Shown one piece after another: positions 8,951-18,154 of a DNA stretch of 64,000 nucleotides. A model generated the notes under the pieces. That model saw only the letters and a program-made list of their open reading frames with translations, was not told the DNA's origin and did not search any database. Within the stretch, counting starts at the first letter, position 1, and every line of letters begins with the position of its first letter. The DNA is taken from assembly GCF_005503535.1 (NCBI RefSeq), contig NZ_SCNN01000027.1, positions 1 to 64,000 of the forward strand. Reading direction: 5' to 3'. Source of the DNA: Mesorhizobium comanense. GTDB taxonomy: Bacteria; Pseudomonadota; Alphaproteobacteria; Rhizobiales; Rhizobiaceae. A program made the translations under genes and the position numbers.

Positions 8951-9451
8951 ATGTCCCTTCCCGAAAAAGCCTTCCCGGTCTCCTGGGACCAGTTTCATCG
9001 CGACGCCCGCGCGCTTGCCTGGCGGCTTGCCGGCACGAACAAGGGACAATGGAAGGCGATCGTCTGCATCACGCGCGGCGGCTTGGTTCCCGCGGCAATC
9101 ATCTCGCGCGAACTCGGTATCCGCATCATCGAAACCGTCAGCGTGGCCTCCTATCACGACTACACCAGCCAGGGGCAGTTGCAGGTGCTCAAGGAAGTGA
9201 CGCCGGCGCTGCTGGCCGATGACGGCGCCGGCGTGCTGATCATCGACGACCTTACCGACACGGGCAAGACCGCCGGCATCGTGCGGGCCATGATGCCCAA
9301 GGCCCACTTCGCCACCGTCTACGCCAAACCCAAGGGCCGGCCGCTGGTCGACACCTTCGTGACCGAGGTCAGCCAGGACACCTGGATCTATTTCCCGTGG
9401 GATATGGGCTTCACCTACCAGAAGCCGATCGCCGACGACCACGCCGGCTGA
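8951..9451 (+). CDS. gpt: xanthine-guanine phosphoribosyltransferase
   Basis: A 166-residue type I phosphoribosyltransferase. The PRPP-binding motif is VLIIDDLTDTGKT, preceded by ITRGGLVPAAIISRELGIR, and the base-binding end is WIYFPWDMG. It converts guanine, xanthine or hypoxanthine plus PRPP to the nucleotide in purine salvage. The start is set at ATG 8951, giving MSLPEKAFPVSW; the upstream frame adds seven residues without a better ribosome site. Confidence 0.92.
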   Translation: MSLPEKAFPVSWDQFHRDARALAWRLAGTNKGQWKAIVCITRGGLVPAAIISRELGIRIIETVSVASYHDYTSQGQLQVLKEVTPALLADDGAGVLIIDDLTDTGKTAGIVRAMMPKAHFATVYAKPKGRPLVDTFVTEVSQDTWIYFPWDMGFTYQKPIADDHAG

Positions 9452-9613
9452 GCGACAAACATTTTTCTCAATTGAGCCGTGATCGGCGGCAATATTTGCT
9501 CGCACCGGCGGCTTGGCGGGCAAGATATCCTGTACAATCGAGCTTTGTTGACGGGAATCGGCCAGCCCGACCGAAGTTTTTACTTTTATTGCTGACAATT
9601 CGCCGTAGGATTC

Positions 9614-10144
9614 ATGAGGCGGCAAAACGATTCTGGGCTTGGGCTAGCTTCTTCGATGTTGACGAGGCCAACGACGCACAACCATCTGGCTGAAAGGGTC
9701 CGGCGACTCTTCGGCACCGCGCCGTGCCGCCTTCAGGTTGCCGCCCTGCCCTGGCGCGAGTCCGAAAACGGCGTCGAGGTCATGCTGATCACCAGCCGCG
9801 ATACAGGCCGCTGGGTGTTGCCGAAGGGCTGGCCGGAAGCACGGGAGCCGCTTTGCGAGGCAGCGGCGCGCGAGGCCGGCGAGGAAGCCGGGTTGCGCGG
9901 AAACGTTTCCCATATCGAGGCCGGTCGTTATTTCTATGCCAAGGTGCTGGCTTCCGGCGAGGAAGTGCCCTGTGAGGTGCTGGTGTTTCCGCTGCATGTC
10001 GGCAAGATCGCCGACCGCTGGAAGGAAAAGCACTGCCGCACCCGCAAATGGGTCTCTTCCAGCGAAGCCGTGCGCATGGTCCATGAACCAGACCTTTGCC
10101 AGATCATCGCCTATTTCTGCGCCGACCCCCGGAGATTTTCCTAA
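9614..10144 (+). CDS. NUDIX hydrolase, diphosphoinositol-polyphosphate-phosphohydrolase-like
   Basis: A 176-residue NUDIX protein with a textbook box spanning GWPEAREPLCEAAAREAGEE and then AGL. The flanking GRWVLPKGWPE and KWVSSSEAVRMV are typical of the DIPP/MutT-like group common in alphaproteobacteria. It probably cleaves a nucleoside or inositol diphosphate. ATG 9614 has only a weak AGGA. ATG 9656 is an alternative start that removes 14 non-conserved residues. Confidence 0.8.
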   Translation: MRRQNDSGLGLASSMLTRPTTHNHLAERVRRLFGTAPCRLQVAALPWRESENGVEVMLITSRDTGRWVLPKGWPEAREPLCEAAAREAGEEAGLRGNVSHIEAGRYFYAKVLASGEEVPCEVLVFPLHVGKIADRWKEKHCRTRKWVSSSEAVRMVHEPDLCQIIAYFCADPRRFS

Positions 10145-10256
10145 CCCGCCGCCCTTCATCGCGTGCATTGCGGCAGATTCACAACCCTGTGATGTGTCGC
10201 ATGAATGGTTTGATAATTTTTCTTCGCTAGGAATCGGCCAACCTGGCGTTTGATCG

Positions 10257-10568
10257 ATGGCGAATCCTGTAAACCCAACTCAACAAGATCCGGCGGAGCC
10301 TCAACGCGAGCATCGCCCGCGCGTGCTCAAGGGCGGAACAATCATCACCGGGATTCAGAACTCGGAGGTCGGTGTTCTGCTGCGCAACCAGCATGCGGGC
10401 GGCGCCGAACTGAAGGTACCGCTCGAGGCCAGGGTTCCCGACCGCTTCCTGCTTTACGTACCCGTCGACGGCATCGCTTACCGGTGCGAGGTCCGCTGGC
10501 GCCGCAACGACCGGGTCGGCGTCCAGTTCACCGGCACGGAACCAAAGCCGAAGATGCATTACGGCTGA
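10257..10568 (+). CDS. PilZ-domain protein
   Basis: A 103-residue protein with the PilZ-like pattern: REHRPRVLKGGTIIT in place of the RxxxR loop, NQHAGGAELKV for the second (D/N)xSxxG element, then YRCEVRWRRNDRVGVQFTG. PilZ domains bind cyclic di-GMP. Here the first arginine motif is kept but the second motif reads AGGA without the serine, so binding is uncertain. It is a single gene with no partner that suggests an output. Confidence 0.7.
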   Translation: MANPVNPTQQDPAEPQREHRPRVLKGGTIITGIQNSEVGVLLRNQHAGGAELKVPLEARVPDRFLLYVPVDGIAYRCEVRWRRNDRVGVQFTGTEPKPKMHYG

Positions 10569-10744
10569 CCGCGCGTTTTCGGCGCAGGTTTTGAGCCAGG
10601 ATGCCTGTGCCCGGCGGCGGTTCTCGATTGCCGGCCGCGCCGGCGCCGCCGGCAATGGCAGTTCCGACTGACCGGTTCTATCCCCGTTATCCACATATGT
10701 GACACACAAGATGTTGGGGTCACAAAAGCTACGCAAACGAATCC

Positions 10745-10776
10745 TTGACGGCTCGAAACGAGTCGCCTTTTATAGG
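10745..10776 (+). promoter_or_regulatory. candidate sigma-70-type promoter
   Basis: TTGACG at 10745-10750 and a TTTATAGG-like -10 ending at 10776 are spaced about 17-18 bases, matching the alphaproteobacterial consensus. The spacer contains a small dyad CTCG-AAA-CGAG. The terminator hairpin follows within 25 bases. Confidence 0.4.
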
Positions 10777-10781
10777 CCATG

Positions 10782-10828
10782 TGCTCCTGTTGAGAGCGCG
10801 ACCGGAAAGTTCTGAGCCCGGTCTTTTT
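10782..10828 (+). ncRNA. candidate very short transcript (sRNA or attenuated leader)
   Basis: Between the promoter-like element and the terminator at 10800-10828 there is room for a transcript of only about 45-50 nt. No ORF explains the pair, and the segment lies in a 660-base gap between the PilZ gene and nrdJ. It could be a short sRNA, or a leader for nrdJ that is normally terminated. I do not recognise it as a known family. Confidence 0.25.
10800..10828 (+). terminator. intrinsic terminator
   Basis: The stem GACCGG/CCGGTC (10800-10805 with 10818-10823) has a 12-base loop and is followed directly by five T residues. This is the clearest Rho-independent terminator shape in the first 15 kb. 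Confidence 0.6.
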
Positions 10829-10950
10829 CCCGGATTATGTGCGTTTTTGCTCGCATTTCCGCCTGTTTACGAGGCCGGCGGAAGCGTTGGGATTGTGGGT
10901 GGTGGGGCGACGAAAGGGAGAATTGTCGGACTGGAATAAATTGTCTGTTA

Positions 10951-10997
10951 ACACTATATTTAGTGTTTGCAGGTAGGTTCGACGCTAGATAGTGTGA
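10951..10997 (+). promoter_or_regulatory. pair of NrdR boxes upstream of nrdJ
   Basis: ACACTATATTTAGTGT at 10951-10966 is a near-perfect match to the known NrdR box pattern ACACWATATNTWGTGT. A degenerate second copy, ACGCTAGATAGTGTGA, begins 31 bases later, the usual phase (about three helical turns) for paired NrdR boxes. NrdR represses ribonucleotide reductase genes when dATP is high. The boxes are about 235-280 bases before the nrdJ start, so a long leader is implied. Confidence 0.7.
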
Positions 10998-11229
10998 ATT
11001 TCCCTCCGGTGAGGGAATCGAAAAATTCAGTTTCGAAAGGACCCGCGGGGTCGGCAGGCAGCCTGGACAAACGCCCGGCAAGGCGTTTCGTCGTGTGCGT
11101 GGCCGAAACCGCGAAGAGGAGATGCCGGCGTCGTTCGCGCTGCCGGCAAACGGCGGACTGCGCTTTTCGCCTTGGGGGGCAGCAATCTCCTGACGGAAGC
11201 GCTATATATAGACAAAAGGGACAGGACCA

Positions 11230-14200
11230 ATGCGCATCGAGCGTCGTTTCACCAAGCCGGGGCAATCCGCTTATGCCGAGATTGAATTCCGCAAGGCGCT
11301 TTCCGAGATCAAGAATCCGGATGGCTCTGTGGTGTTCCGACTCGACAACATCGATGTGCCGGCGCAGTTCTCCCAGGTCGCTGCCGACATCCTGGCGCAG
11401 AAATATTTCCGCAAGGCCGGCGTCCCCGCGCGGCTGAAGAAGGTCGAGGAAAACGACGTTCCCTCCTTCCTGTGGCGCTCCGTGGCCGACGAGGCCGAGC
11501 TTGCCAAATTGCCCGAGGCTGAACGCTATGGTTCCGAGATCGATGCCCGCCAGGTCTTCGACCGGCTCTCCGGCACCTGGACCTATTGGGGCTGGAAGGG
11601 CGGCTACTTCAAGTCGGAGGAAGACGCGCGCGCTTTCCGTGACGAACTCGCCTATATGCTCGCCACCCAGCGCGTCGCGCCGAATTCGCCGCAATGGTTC
11701 AACACTGGGTTGCATTGGGCTTACGGCATCGACGGCCCGAGCCAGGGTCACTTCTATGTCGACCCATTCACCGGCAAGCTGACCAAGTCGAAATCCTCCT
11801 ACGAACATCCGCAGCCGCATGCCTGCTTCATCCAGGGCGTGCAGGACGACCTCGTCAACGAGGGCGGCATCATGGACCTGTGGGTGCGTGAAGCGCGCCT
11901 GTTCAAATATGGCTCCGGCACCGGCTCCAACTTCTCGCTGCTGCGCGGCGAAGGCGAAAAGCTGTCCGGCGGCGGCCGCTCGTCGGGCCTGATGAGCTTC
12001 CTCAAGATCGGCGACCGCGCGGCGGGCGCCATCAAGTCGGGCGGCACGACGCGCCGCGCCGCCAAAATGGTCATCGTCGACGCCGATCACCCCGATATCG
12101 AGGAATTCATCGACTGGAAGGTCAATGAAGAGCAGAAGGTCGCCTCGCTGGTGACCGGCTCCAAGATCGTCAAGAAGCATCTCGAACTGATCATGAAGGC
12201 CTGCGTTAATTGCGAAGGCCATGATGACGATTGCTTCGACCCCGCCATCAACACGGCGCTGAAGCGCGAGATCAAGGCGGCCAAGAAGAGCGCGGTGCCG
12301 GAAAACTACATCTACCGCGTCATCCAGTTCGCCAAGCAGGGCTACACGTCGATGTCGTTCAAGACCTACGACACCGACTGGGATTCGGATGCCTACCTCA
12401 CCGTTTCGGGCCAGAACTCCAACAATTCGGTGTCGCTGAAGGACAATTTCCTACGCGCCGTCGAGCAGGACGCCGACTGGCACCTGACCGCCCGCAAGGA
12501 CGGCAAGGTCCTGAAGACGCTGAAGGCCCGGGATCTCTGGGAAAAGATCGGTTACGCGGCCTGGGCTTCCGCCGATCCGGGCCTGCATTTCAACACGACG
12601 ATGAACGACTGGCACACCTGCGCTTCCGCCGGTGCGATCCGGGCGTCCAACCCGTGCTCGGAATACATGTTCCTCGACGACACGGCCTGCAATTTGGCCT
12701 CCATCAATCTGCTGCCCTACCGCAACGCCGACGGCACGATCGACATCGCGGCTTACGAACACACGGTGCGGCTGTGGACCGTCGTTCTCGAAATCTCGGT
12801 CATGATGGCGCAGTTCCCGTCGAAGGAGATCGCCAAGCTCTCTTACGACTACCGCACGCTCGGCCTTGGCTACGCCAATATCGGCGGCCTGCTGATGACC
12901 TCGGGCATCCCCTATGATTCCGACGAGGGCCGCGCCATCTGCGCCGCGCTCACCGCCATCATGACCGGCGTCGCCTATGCCACGTCGGCGGAGATGGCGT
13001 CTGAACTCGGCGCCTTCGCAGACTACGACCGCAACGCGCAGAACATGCTGCGCGTCATGCGCAACCACCGCCGCGCCGCCTATGGCGACAAGGACGGCTA
13101 CGAGAAGCTCGCCGTCAATCCGGTGCCGCTGGTTGCGTCCGACCTCAAGCAGCAGGCGCTTGCCGAGCATGCGAAAGCCGCCTGGGACCGCGCCATCGAG
13201 CTCGGCGAGGAACATGGCTACCGCAACGCACAGGCGACCGTGATCGCGCCGACCGGCACGATCGGCCTCGTCATGGATTGCGACACCACCGGCATCGAGC
13301 CCGACTTCGCCCTGGTGAAGTTCAAGAAGCTCGCCGGCGGCGGCTACTTCAAGATCATCAACCGCGCCGTGCCGGAAGCGCTGCGCACGCTGGGCTATTC
13401 CGAAAGCCAGATCGCCGAGATCGAGGCTTACGCCGTCGGCCACGGCAATCTCAACCAGGCGCCCGGCATCAATCCCGGCTCGCTCAAGGCCAAGGGCTTT
13501 TCCGATGAGAAGATCGCGGCGCTGAATGCCGCGCTGAAGTCCGCCTTCGACATCAAGTTCGTCTTCAACCAGTGGACGCTCGGCGCCGACTGGGTGAAGG
13601 AGACCTTCGGCTTCACCGACGAGCAGCTCAACGATTTCTCGTTCGAGATGCTGCCGGCGATGGGCTTCTCCAGGAAGGACATCGAGGCCGCCAACATCCA
13701 TGTCTGCGGCGCCATGACGCTGGAAGGCGCACCCTTCCTCAAGGCCGAGCACCTCCCCGTGTTCGACTGCGCCAGCCCGTGCGGCAAGATCGGCAAGCGC
13801 TCGCTTTCGATCAACAGCCACATCCAGATGATGGCGGCGGCGCAGCCCTTCATCTCGGGCGCCATTTCCAAGACCATCAACATGCCCAACGACGCGACGG
13901 TGGAGGACGCCAAGAACGCCTACATGCTGTCGTGGAAGCTGGCGCTGAAGGCCAACGCGCTCTACCGCGACGGCTCCAAGCTGTCGCAGCCGCTCAATGC
14001 CTCGCTGCTCGCCGATGGCGAGGAGGACGAGGACGAGGCGGTCGAGCAGTTGGTCGCCGCCCCGCAGGCGGCGCGCGCGGCGCAGATCACCGAGCGCATC
14101 GTCGAGCGCATCATCGAGCGTGTGTCGCGCGAGCAGGAGAAGCTGCCCGGCCGCCGCAAGGGTTATACCCAGAAGGCCAAGATCGGCGGCAACACCATCT

Positions 14201-15012
14201 TCCTGCGCACCGGCGAATATGATGACGGCCGCCTCGGCGAGATCTTCATCGACATGAACAAGGAAGGCGCCACGCTGCGCGGCCTTCTCAACAACTTCGC
14301 CATCGCGATCTCGCTCGGCCTGCAGTACGGCGTGCCGCTCGACGAATATGTGCATGCCTTCACCTTCACCAAGTTCGAGCCGGCCGGCATGGTGATCGGC
14401 AACGATGCCATCAAGAGCGCGACGTCGATCCTCGACTACGTGTTCCGCGAACTCGCGATCTCCTATCTCGGCCGCAACGACCTCGCCCATGTCGACCAGT
14501 CGGACTTCTCCAACACCGCGCTTGGCCGCGGCATCAGCGAAGGCAAGACCGACGCCGTCTCCAAGGGCCTGACCCGCGGTTCGCCGGTGAAGCTGGTTTC
14601 CAGGGCAAGCGGCAGCGAGCCGAAGGGCTTTGCCGGCGGCACCGCCGCAACCCCTGCCCGCTCGGCGCCATCGGCCTTCTCCGGCTCGAACGTGCTGGCG
14701 CTGAAGCCGGCCAGCGACGAGGCGGTCGCCTACAAGCGCGACTATGAGGAGCGCGCCAAGGAGCTGGCGGAGGACATCGCCTTCGAGGAAGCGGCCTCCG
14801 AAGCCTCCACCGACGCCACTTCGGCCCTCTTCACCGACGCCGCGGCCAGCGAAGCGGCCGAAGCGAAGAAACTCGCCGCCGACCGCCGCGCCAAGTCGCT
14901 GCTGCAGGGCTACACCGGCAATTCCTGCTCCGAGTGCCAGAACTTCACGATGGTGCGCAACGGGACTTGCGAAAAATGCGACACCTGCGGCGCCACGAGC
15001 GGGTGCAGCTGA
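11230..15012 (+). CDS. nrdJ: adenosylcobalamin-dependent (class II) ribonucleotide reductase
   Basis: A 1260-residue enzyme that makes deoxyribonucleotides in the cytosol using adenosylcobalamin, so it works with or without oxygen. Visible landmarks are SPQWFNTGLHWAYGI, the substrate-site segment SNPCSEYMFLDDTACNLASINL with the active-site cysteine, and a C-terminal redox tail CSECQNFTMVRNGTCEKCDTC. About residues 930-1010 hold a charged helix (ITERIVERIIERVSREQ) before the DUF-like C-terminal domain typical of long rhizobial NrdJ. Two NrdR boxes lie upstream. I saw no cobalamin riboswitch. Confidence 0.96.
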   Translation: MRIERRFTKPGQSAYAEIEFRKALSEIKNPDGSVVFRLDNIDVPAQFSQVAADILAQKYFRKAGVPARLKKVEENDVPSFLWRSVADEAELAKLPEAERYGSEIDARQVFDRLSGTWTYWGWKGGYFKSEEDARAFRDELAYMLATQRVAPNSPQWFNTGLHWAYGIDGPSQGHFYVDPFTGKLTKSKSSYEHPQPHACFIQGVQDDLVNEGGIMDLWVREARLFKYGSGTGSNFSLLRGEGEKLSGGGRSSGLMSFLKIGDRAAGAIKSGGTTRRAAKMVIVDADHPDIEEFIDWKVNEEQKVASLVTGSKIVKKHLELIMKACVNCEGHDDDCFDPAINTALKREIKAAKKSAVPENYIYRVIQFAKQGYTSMSFKTYDTDWDSDAYLTVSGQNSNNSVSLKDNFLRAVEQDADWHLTARKDGKVLKTLKARDLWEKIGYAAWASADPGLHFNTTMNDWHTCASAGAIRASNPCSEYMFLDDTACNLASINLLPYRNADGTIDIAAYEHTVRLWTVVLEISVMMAQFPSKEIAKLSYDYRTLGLGYANIGGLLMTSGIPYDSDEGRAICAALTAIMTGVAYATSAEMASELGAFADYDRNAQNMLRVMRNHRRAAYGDKDGYEKLAVNPVPLVASDLKQQALAEHAKAAWDRAIELGEEHGYRNAQATVIAPTGTIGLVMDCDTTGIEPDFALVKFKKLAGGGYFKIINRAVPEALRTLGYSESQIAEIEAYAVGHGNLNQAPGINPGSLKAKGFSDEKIAALNAALKSAFDIKFVFNQWTLGADWVKETFGFTDEQLNDFSFEMLPAMGFSRKDIEAANIHVCGAMTLEGAPFLKAEHLPVFDCASPCGKIGKRSLSINSHIQMMAAAQPFISGAISKTINMPNDATVEDAKNAYMLSWKLALKANALYRDGSKLSQPLNASLLADGEEDEDEAVEQLVAAPQAARAAQITERIVERIIERVSREQEKLPGRRKGYTQKAKIGGNTIFLRTGEYDDGRLGEIFIDMNKEGATLRGLLNNFAIAISLGLQYGVPLDEYVHAFTFTKFEPAGMVIGNDAIKSATSILDYVFRELAISYLGRNDLAHVDQSDFSNTALGRGISEGKTDAVSKGLTRGSPVKLVSRASGSEPKGFAGGTAATPARSAPSAFSGSNVLALKPASDEAVAYKRDYEERAKELAEDIAFEEAASEASTDATSALFTDAAASEAAEAKKLAADRRAKSLLQGYTGNSCSECQNFTMVRNGTCEKCDTCGATSGCS

Positions 15013-15031
15013 GCGAAAACTTGGTCATGGT

Positions 15032-15057
15032 GCGGAGGACAACATGGTTTGTCCTCC
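15032..15057 (+). terminator. hairpin after nrdJ
   Basis: GCGGAGGACAA pairs with TTTGTCCTCC(C)GC across a five-base loop, 20 bases beyond the nrdJ stop. No T-tract follows, so termination is inferred from position and stem strength only. Confidence 0.45.
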
Positions 15058-15179
15058 CGCGCCCTGATCCGCAGGCCTAGTCTGACAGTGCCCCAATCAT
15101 TCCGCTGAATTTGCTCCTCACCGCGAGGAGGGCAACACCGGAACTGCCGCGCGAGATACGCTCAAGTACGGCGATCAAA

Positions 15180-15407
15180 TCAGTTGTTGCTTTGATTGCT
15201 GTGGCTCTTGACCCTTGCGGTCTTCACGGAGTTTGGAGCGGCTGGCTTCGCTTTGCGCTTGACGCAACCCTTCCCGGGATTCTTGCCCAACTTGCAATCG
15301 ATGCCCTTGAGGGGAGCTCCCGCGCTCGCCGGAGCGGTCATGTTCAAGGCAAGTCCTGACGCGAGCAGAGCAGCGCCCAGAATGACAGTAACGCGACCAT
15401 AGGTCAT
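15180..15407 (-). CDS. small basic exported protein
   Basis: A 75-residue precursor with a good signal peptide (MTYGRVTVILGAALLASGLA to about ASAGA) and a lysine-rich mature part of roughly 45 residues holding two cysteines, DCKLGKNPGKGC. GGGAGGA sits six bases before the ATG, which supports a real gene. No domain is recognised. The size, basic charge and cysteine pair resemble small periplasmic or secreted peptides. Confidence 0.6.
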   Translation of the reverse strand: MTYGRVTVILGAALLASGLALNMTAPASAGAPLKGIDCKLGKNPGKGCVKRKAKPAAPNSVKTARVKSHSNQSNN

Positions 15408-15645
15408 CGAGATCCTCCCGCCACATGCATTTCTTGGACCAACGCACTACAGGCAATCAGCTCTGCGCCATCGCGCAGGCCGGGCCGATGCCGGCTTCGG
15501 CATTTCAAGGAAGTTGATACGCCACTGTAGTCTGGGATGAAATATCTATTGCGGAGAGTTGCCGGCCCAAGGCTTCAACACTTCGGGAACAAGACCTTGG
15601 GCGCCAGCAGTGTGCGGTGCCATCCCAAGCCAATGCCCTGCTCCC

Positions 15646-16095
15646 TCACTCGTCAATTGCCATGACCCGAACATACCCCTCCAGCAGGAGCGCGCGATCG
15701 CGGACGAGGTTGGTGGCGTCGGATGCCTGCATGGGGACATACATCGTGCCCTGGCGGGTTTCATAAAGCGCGTTCCGCGCCTTCGCCTCGGCGTCGCGGA
15801 AGGCCAGCCAGGCGCGTTGTGACAGGCGCAGCTGTTGCGCCGCCTCGCGCGGCAACTCGCGCATCAGCGTGGCGTAGGCCGCGTTCATCCGGCGGTCGTA
15901 GTCGTCGGATGCCGTCGCCTCGCATCCGGTCTGCCCCGCGGTCGAGCCGTTGGCGGGGTCGTTCAGGCAGCGGTCCAGCGTCTCGCCCGTAGGGTCTTTG
16001 AGGGCCGAAGCCTCCGGCTTCGCGGGCGCCGCGAGCGTCAAAAGACAAGCCAGCGCCCCGAAGGTGAGCAGACGTCTGGTGCTGATGTCCTGCAT
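15646..16095 (-). CDS. exported LprI/DUF1311-domain protein
   Basis: A 149-residue secreted protein. The signal peptide ends about residue 28. The mature domain has DRCLNDPANGSTAGQTGCEA, YDRRMNAAYATLMREL, and QLRLSQRAWLAFRDAEAKA, the hallmark of the lysozyme-inhibitor LprI N-terminal (DUF1311) family, with two conserved cysteines. It may protect the envelope from host lysozyme, but that activity is shown only for a few relatives. GGAG lies five bases before ATG 16095. The long open frame further upstream is spurious. Confidence 0.75.
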   Translation of the reverse strand: MQDISTRRLLTFGALACLLTLAAPAKPEASALKDPTGETLDRCLNDPANGSTAGQTGCEATASDDYDRRMNAAYATLMRELPREAAQQLRLSQRAWLAFRDAEAKARNALYETRQGTMYVPMQASDATNLVRDRALLLEGYVRVMAIDE

Positions 16096-16359
16096 ATCCA
16101 CTCCGTGGGCGACGCCACGCGCATTTACGTGCTGGCAAAATCCACCCCTTTGGTTGTGAAGGCAATATGCATTCGACGCATCGAGGCTTCGGTGCCGTTG
16201 AGTGATTGCCTGCACAAATCCGGCCGCCGATCCAGCCCGCCTCGCAACCTGCCTCGACACGGCCAAGAGCAAGGCGTTAAGGGACTGGGTCCCGGCGCAG
16301 ACCGAGGACATTCGAAAGCAGGAAGGCCGCAAGATTTCGGGCGTTTCCGGAGAGGCAAC

Positions 16360-16728
16360 ATGATCGACCACATCACCATCGCCGTCAGCGACCTGGCGAG
16401 AAGCAAGCTTTTCTACGAACGCGCCTTCGCGCCGCTGGGATACGGCCTCGCTTTCGGAAAGGAGGACGTGTTCTGGGCTTTCGACGCCGGCGCCGGCAGC
16501 CTGTTCGAGATCCAGCAGGCGGAGGAAAAGCCGCCGCTGACGCATCTGCATGTGGCCTTCCGCGTCGACAGCCGGGCGGAGGTCGATGCGTTCTATCGTG
16601 CGGCCCTTGAAGCGGGCGCCTCGGACAATGGCGCGCCCGGCCCGCGTCCGGACTATGGCGCGGATTACTATGCCTGCTTCGTGCTCGACCCGGACGGCTA
16701 CAACATCGAGGCGATGATCAACGCGTAG
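16360..16728 (+). CDS. VOC-family (glyoxalase/bleomycin-resistance) protein
   Basis: A 122-residue single-domain VOC protein. MIDHITIAVSDLARSKLFYE and the terminal YACFVLDPDGYNIEAMI carry the His and Glu of the metal site (H4 and E at the last strand), with THLHVAF in the middle. It would act as a homodimer on a small metabolite; the reaction is unknown. GGAGAGG fixes the start at 16360. Confidence 0.8.
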   Translation: MIDHITIAVSDLARSKLFYERAFAPLGYGLAFGKEDVFWAFDAGAGSLFEIQQAEEKPPLTHLHVAFRVDSRAEVDAFYRAALEAGASDNGAPGPRPDYGADYYACFVLDPDGYNIEAMINA

Positions 16729-16876
16729 CTTCTCTGCCCGCCCCCATTTGCGGCGTAAGGCAAGCCGTCTTCTCCCGCCCAACCACGGTTCGGATCGGAT
16801 TGCAGAAGCGTAATTTGACGGCTCAACCGTTCGGCTTAAGGTGGGAGCATTCGCGGACAGCAGTCGGGAGATCAGC

Positions 16877-17065
16877 TTGAGCAACGAGACCGACGACGAA
16901 AACGACATCGTGAACCAGCTTGCCTATGTCAGGGCCGATCCGACCCAGCACGACACGCTGACGCTTCTGACCATGATCGACGCCGCGATCGCCGAGATCA
17001 TGGCCCTGAGAACGCAGCTGCGGCTTAGCGACGAACGCAACGGCCGGGGCGGCCAGCTACGGTAG
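16877..17065 (+). CDS. small hypothetical protein
   Basis: A 62-residue acidic N-terminus followed by a predicted helical pair (IVNQLAYVRADPTQHDTLTLLTMIDAAIAEIMALRTQL). No family is recognised. I prefer the TTG at 16877, which has GGGAG six bases upstream; a GTG at 16841 would add 12 residues. Confidence 0.45.
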   Translation: MSNETDDENDIVNQLAYVRADPTQHDTLTLLTMIDAAIAEIMALRTQLRLSDERNGRGGQLR

Positions 17066-17101
17066 ATCGCCGGGACCGCGCGCCGCGCGGGAGCCGATGG
17101 T

Positions 17102-18058
17102 TCAGAACCAGCCCCGCCATTTGAACCATACCAGCGGAATGATGGCGCTGAGCACGATCATCGCCAGTCCGTAGGGATAGCCATAGGCCCAGTCATATTC
17201 AGGCATGCCCTTGAAGTTCATGCCATAGATGCCGGCGATCAGCGTTGGAGGAATGCCGACGATCGACACGATGGTGAGTATCTTGAAGATGTCGTTCTGC
17301 GCGATGCCGATCAGGCCGACCATGGCGTCGAGCATGAACTGCACCTTGTCGGCGAGGTGGACCTCGTAGTCATCAAGGGACGCCACATCCTCCTTGAGGC
17401 CGGTCAGGCGCTGCGCCATCTGCGCGGCATTCCAGTCCGCGGTCATGCGCGATGCGAAATCGATGGCGCGGCCCAGCGCCAGCAGGATGTCGCGCTTTTC
17501 CGAAAGATGGTCGCCAAGCCTGCCGACATGACGCAGTTGAGCGCGAATGACCCGGTTCGAACGGATCGCCTTGCGGCCGCCGCTGTCCGGAACGTGGAAG
17601 GCCGTCGCGGACAGGGTTCGCAACTCCGTCGCCGACTGCTCGAGGCTGTCGGCAAGGTGATCGACGATCTCCTCGCAGAGCTCGACAAAGACCTCGAGGC
17701 CGGAGCCCGGGCGTCCGGCAGGATCGGCGAAGCGTCCAGCGACCGTGTCGAAGGCCGTCAAGGCCGCGAAGCGGACGGTGACCAGACGTTCGCGCGACAG
17801 CACGAACCCCACCGGCGCGAACTGCGGTGCGTCGCCCTCGACATGCGTGACCATGGGCACGCTCATGGTCAGCACGTCTTCGCGAGTCTTGAGCCGGCTG
17901 GAGCTTTCGATCTCGCTCAGGCTTGCACGGCTCGGCATGGCAACGCCGGTCAGCTTCTCAACCTCGGCGAGTTCGGCCGGTTCGGGATTGCAGAGATCGA
18001 TCCAGATCGGCCGCGCTTTCGCCGCCGGGGTCTTGCTTTGCGGATAGGCGGTGAGCAT
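17102..18058 (-). CDS. corA: CorA-family Mg2+/Co2+ transporter
   Basis: A 318-residue inner-membrane channel protein. A soluble alpha/beta and long-helix domain is followed by two C-terminal membrane helices flanking the signature loop YGMNF, then MPEYDWAYGYPYGLAMI. This is the pentameric CorA architecture for magnesium entry. The start at ATG 18058 has GGAG ten bases upstream. Downstream of a TatB-like gene, same strand, about 100 bases apart. Confidence 0.92.
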   Translation of the reverse strand: MLTAYPQSKTPAAKARPIWIDLCNPEPAELAEVEKLTGVAMPSRASLSEIESSSRLKTREDVLTMSVPMVTHVEGDAPQFAPVGFVLSRERLVTVRFAALTAFDTVAGRFADPAGRPGSGLEVFVELCEEIVDHLADSLEQSATELRTLSATAFHVPDSGGRKAIRSNRVIRAQLRHVGRLGDHLSEKRDILLALGRAIDFASRMTADWNAAQMAQRLTGLKEDVASLDDYEVHLADKVQFMLDAMVGLIGIAQNDIFKILTIVSIVGIPPTLIAGIYGMNFKGMPEYDWAYGYPYGLAMIVLSAIIPLVWFKWRGWF

Positions 18059-18154
18059 AGCGCTAGGCTCCGACGAGCAGCAGCGCGATCGGCACGCCAC
18101 GGTCAAGCAAGGTGAACACACCCTGCCCCGGTTTCAACAGCCCACCGGAACCGC

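Noticed and set aside
10984..11229. possible cobalamin riboswitch before nrdJ
   Set aside because: No B12-box-like segment or the expected conserved core could be found; NrdR boxes explain the regulation better.
12451..14490. 679-codon minus-strand frame inside nrdJ
   Set aside because: Antisense shadow; the composition is typical of reversed GC-rich codons and nrdJ itself is intact.
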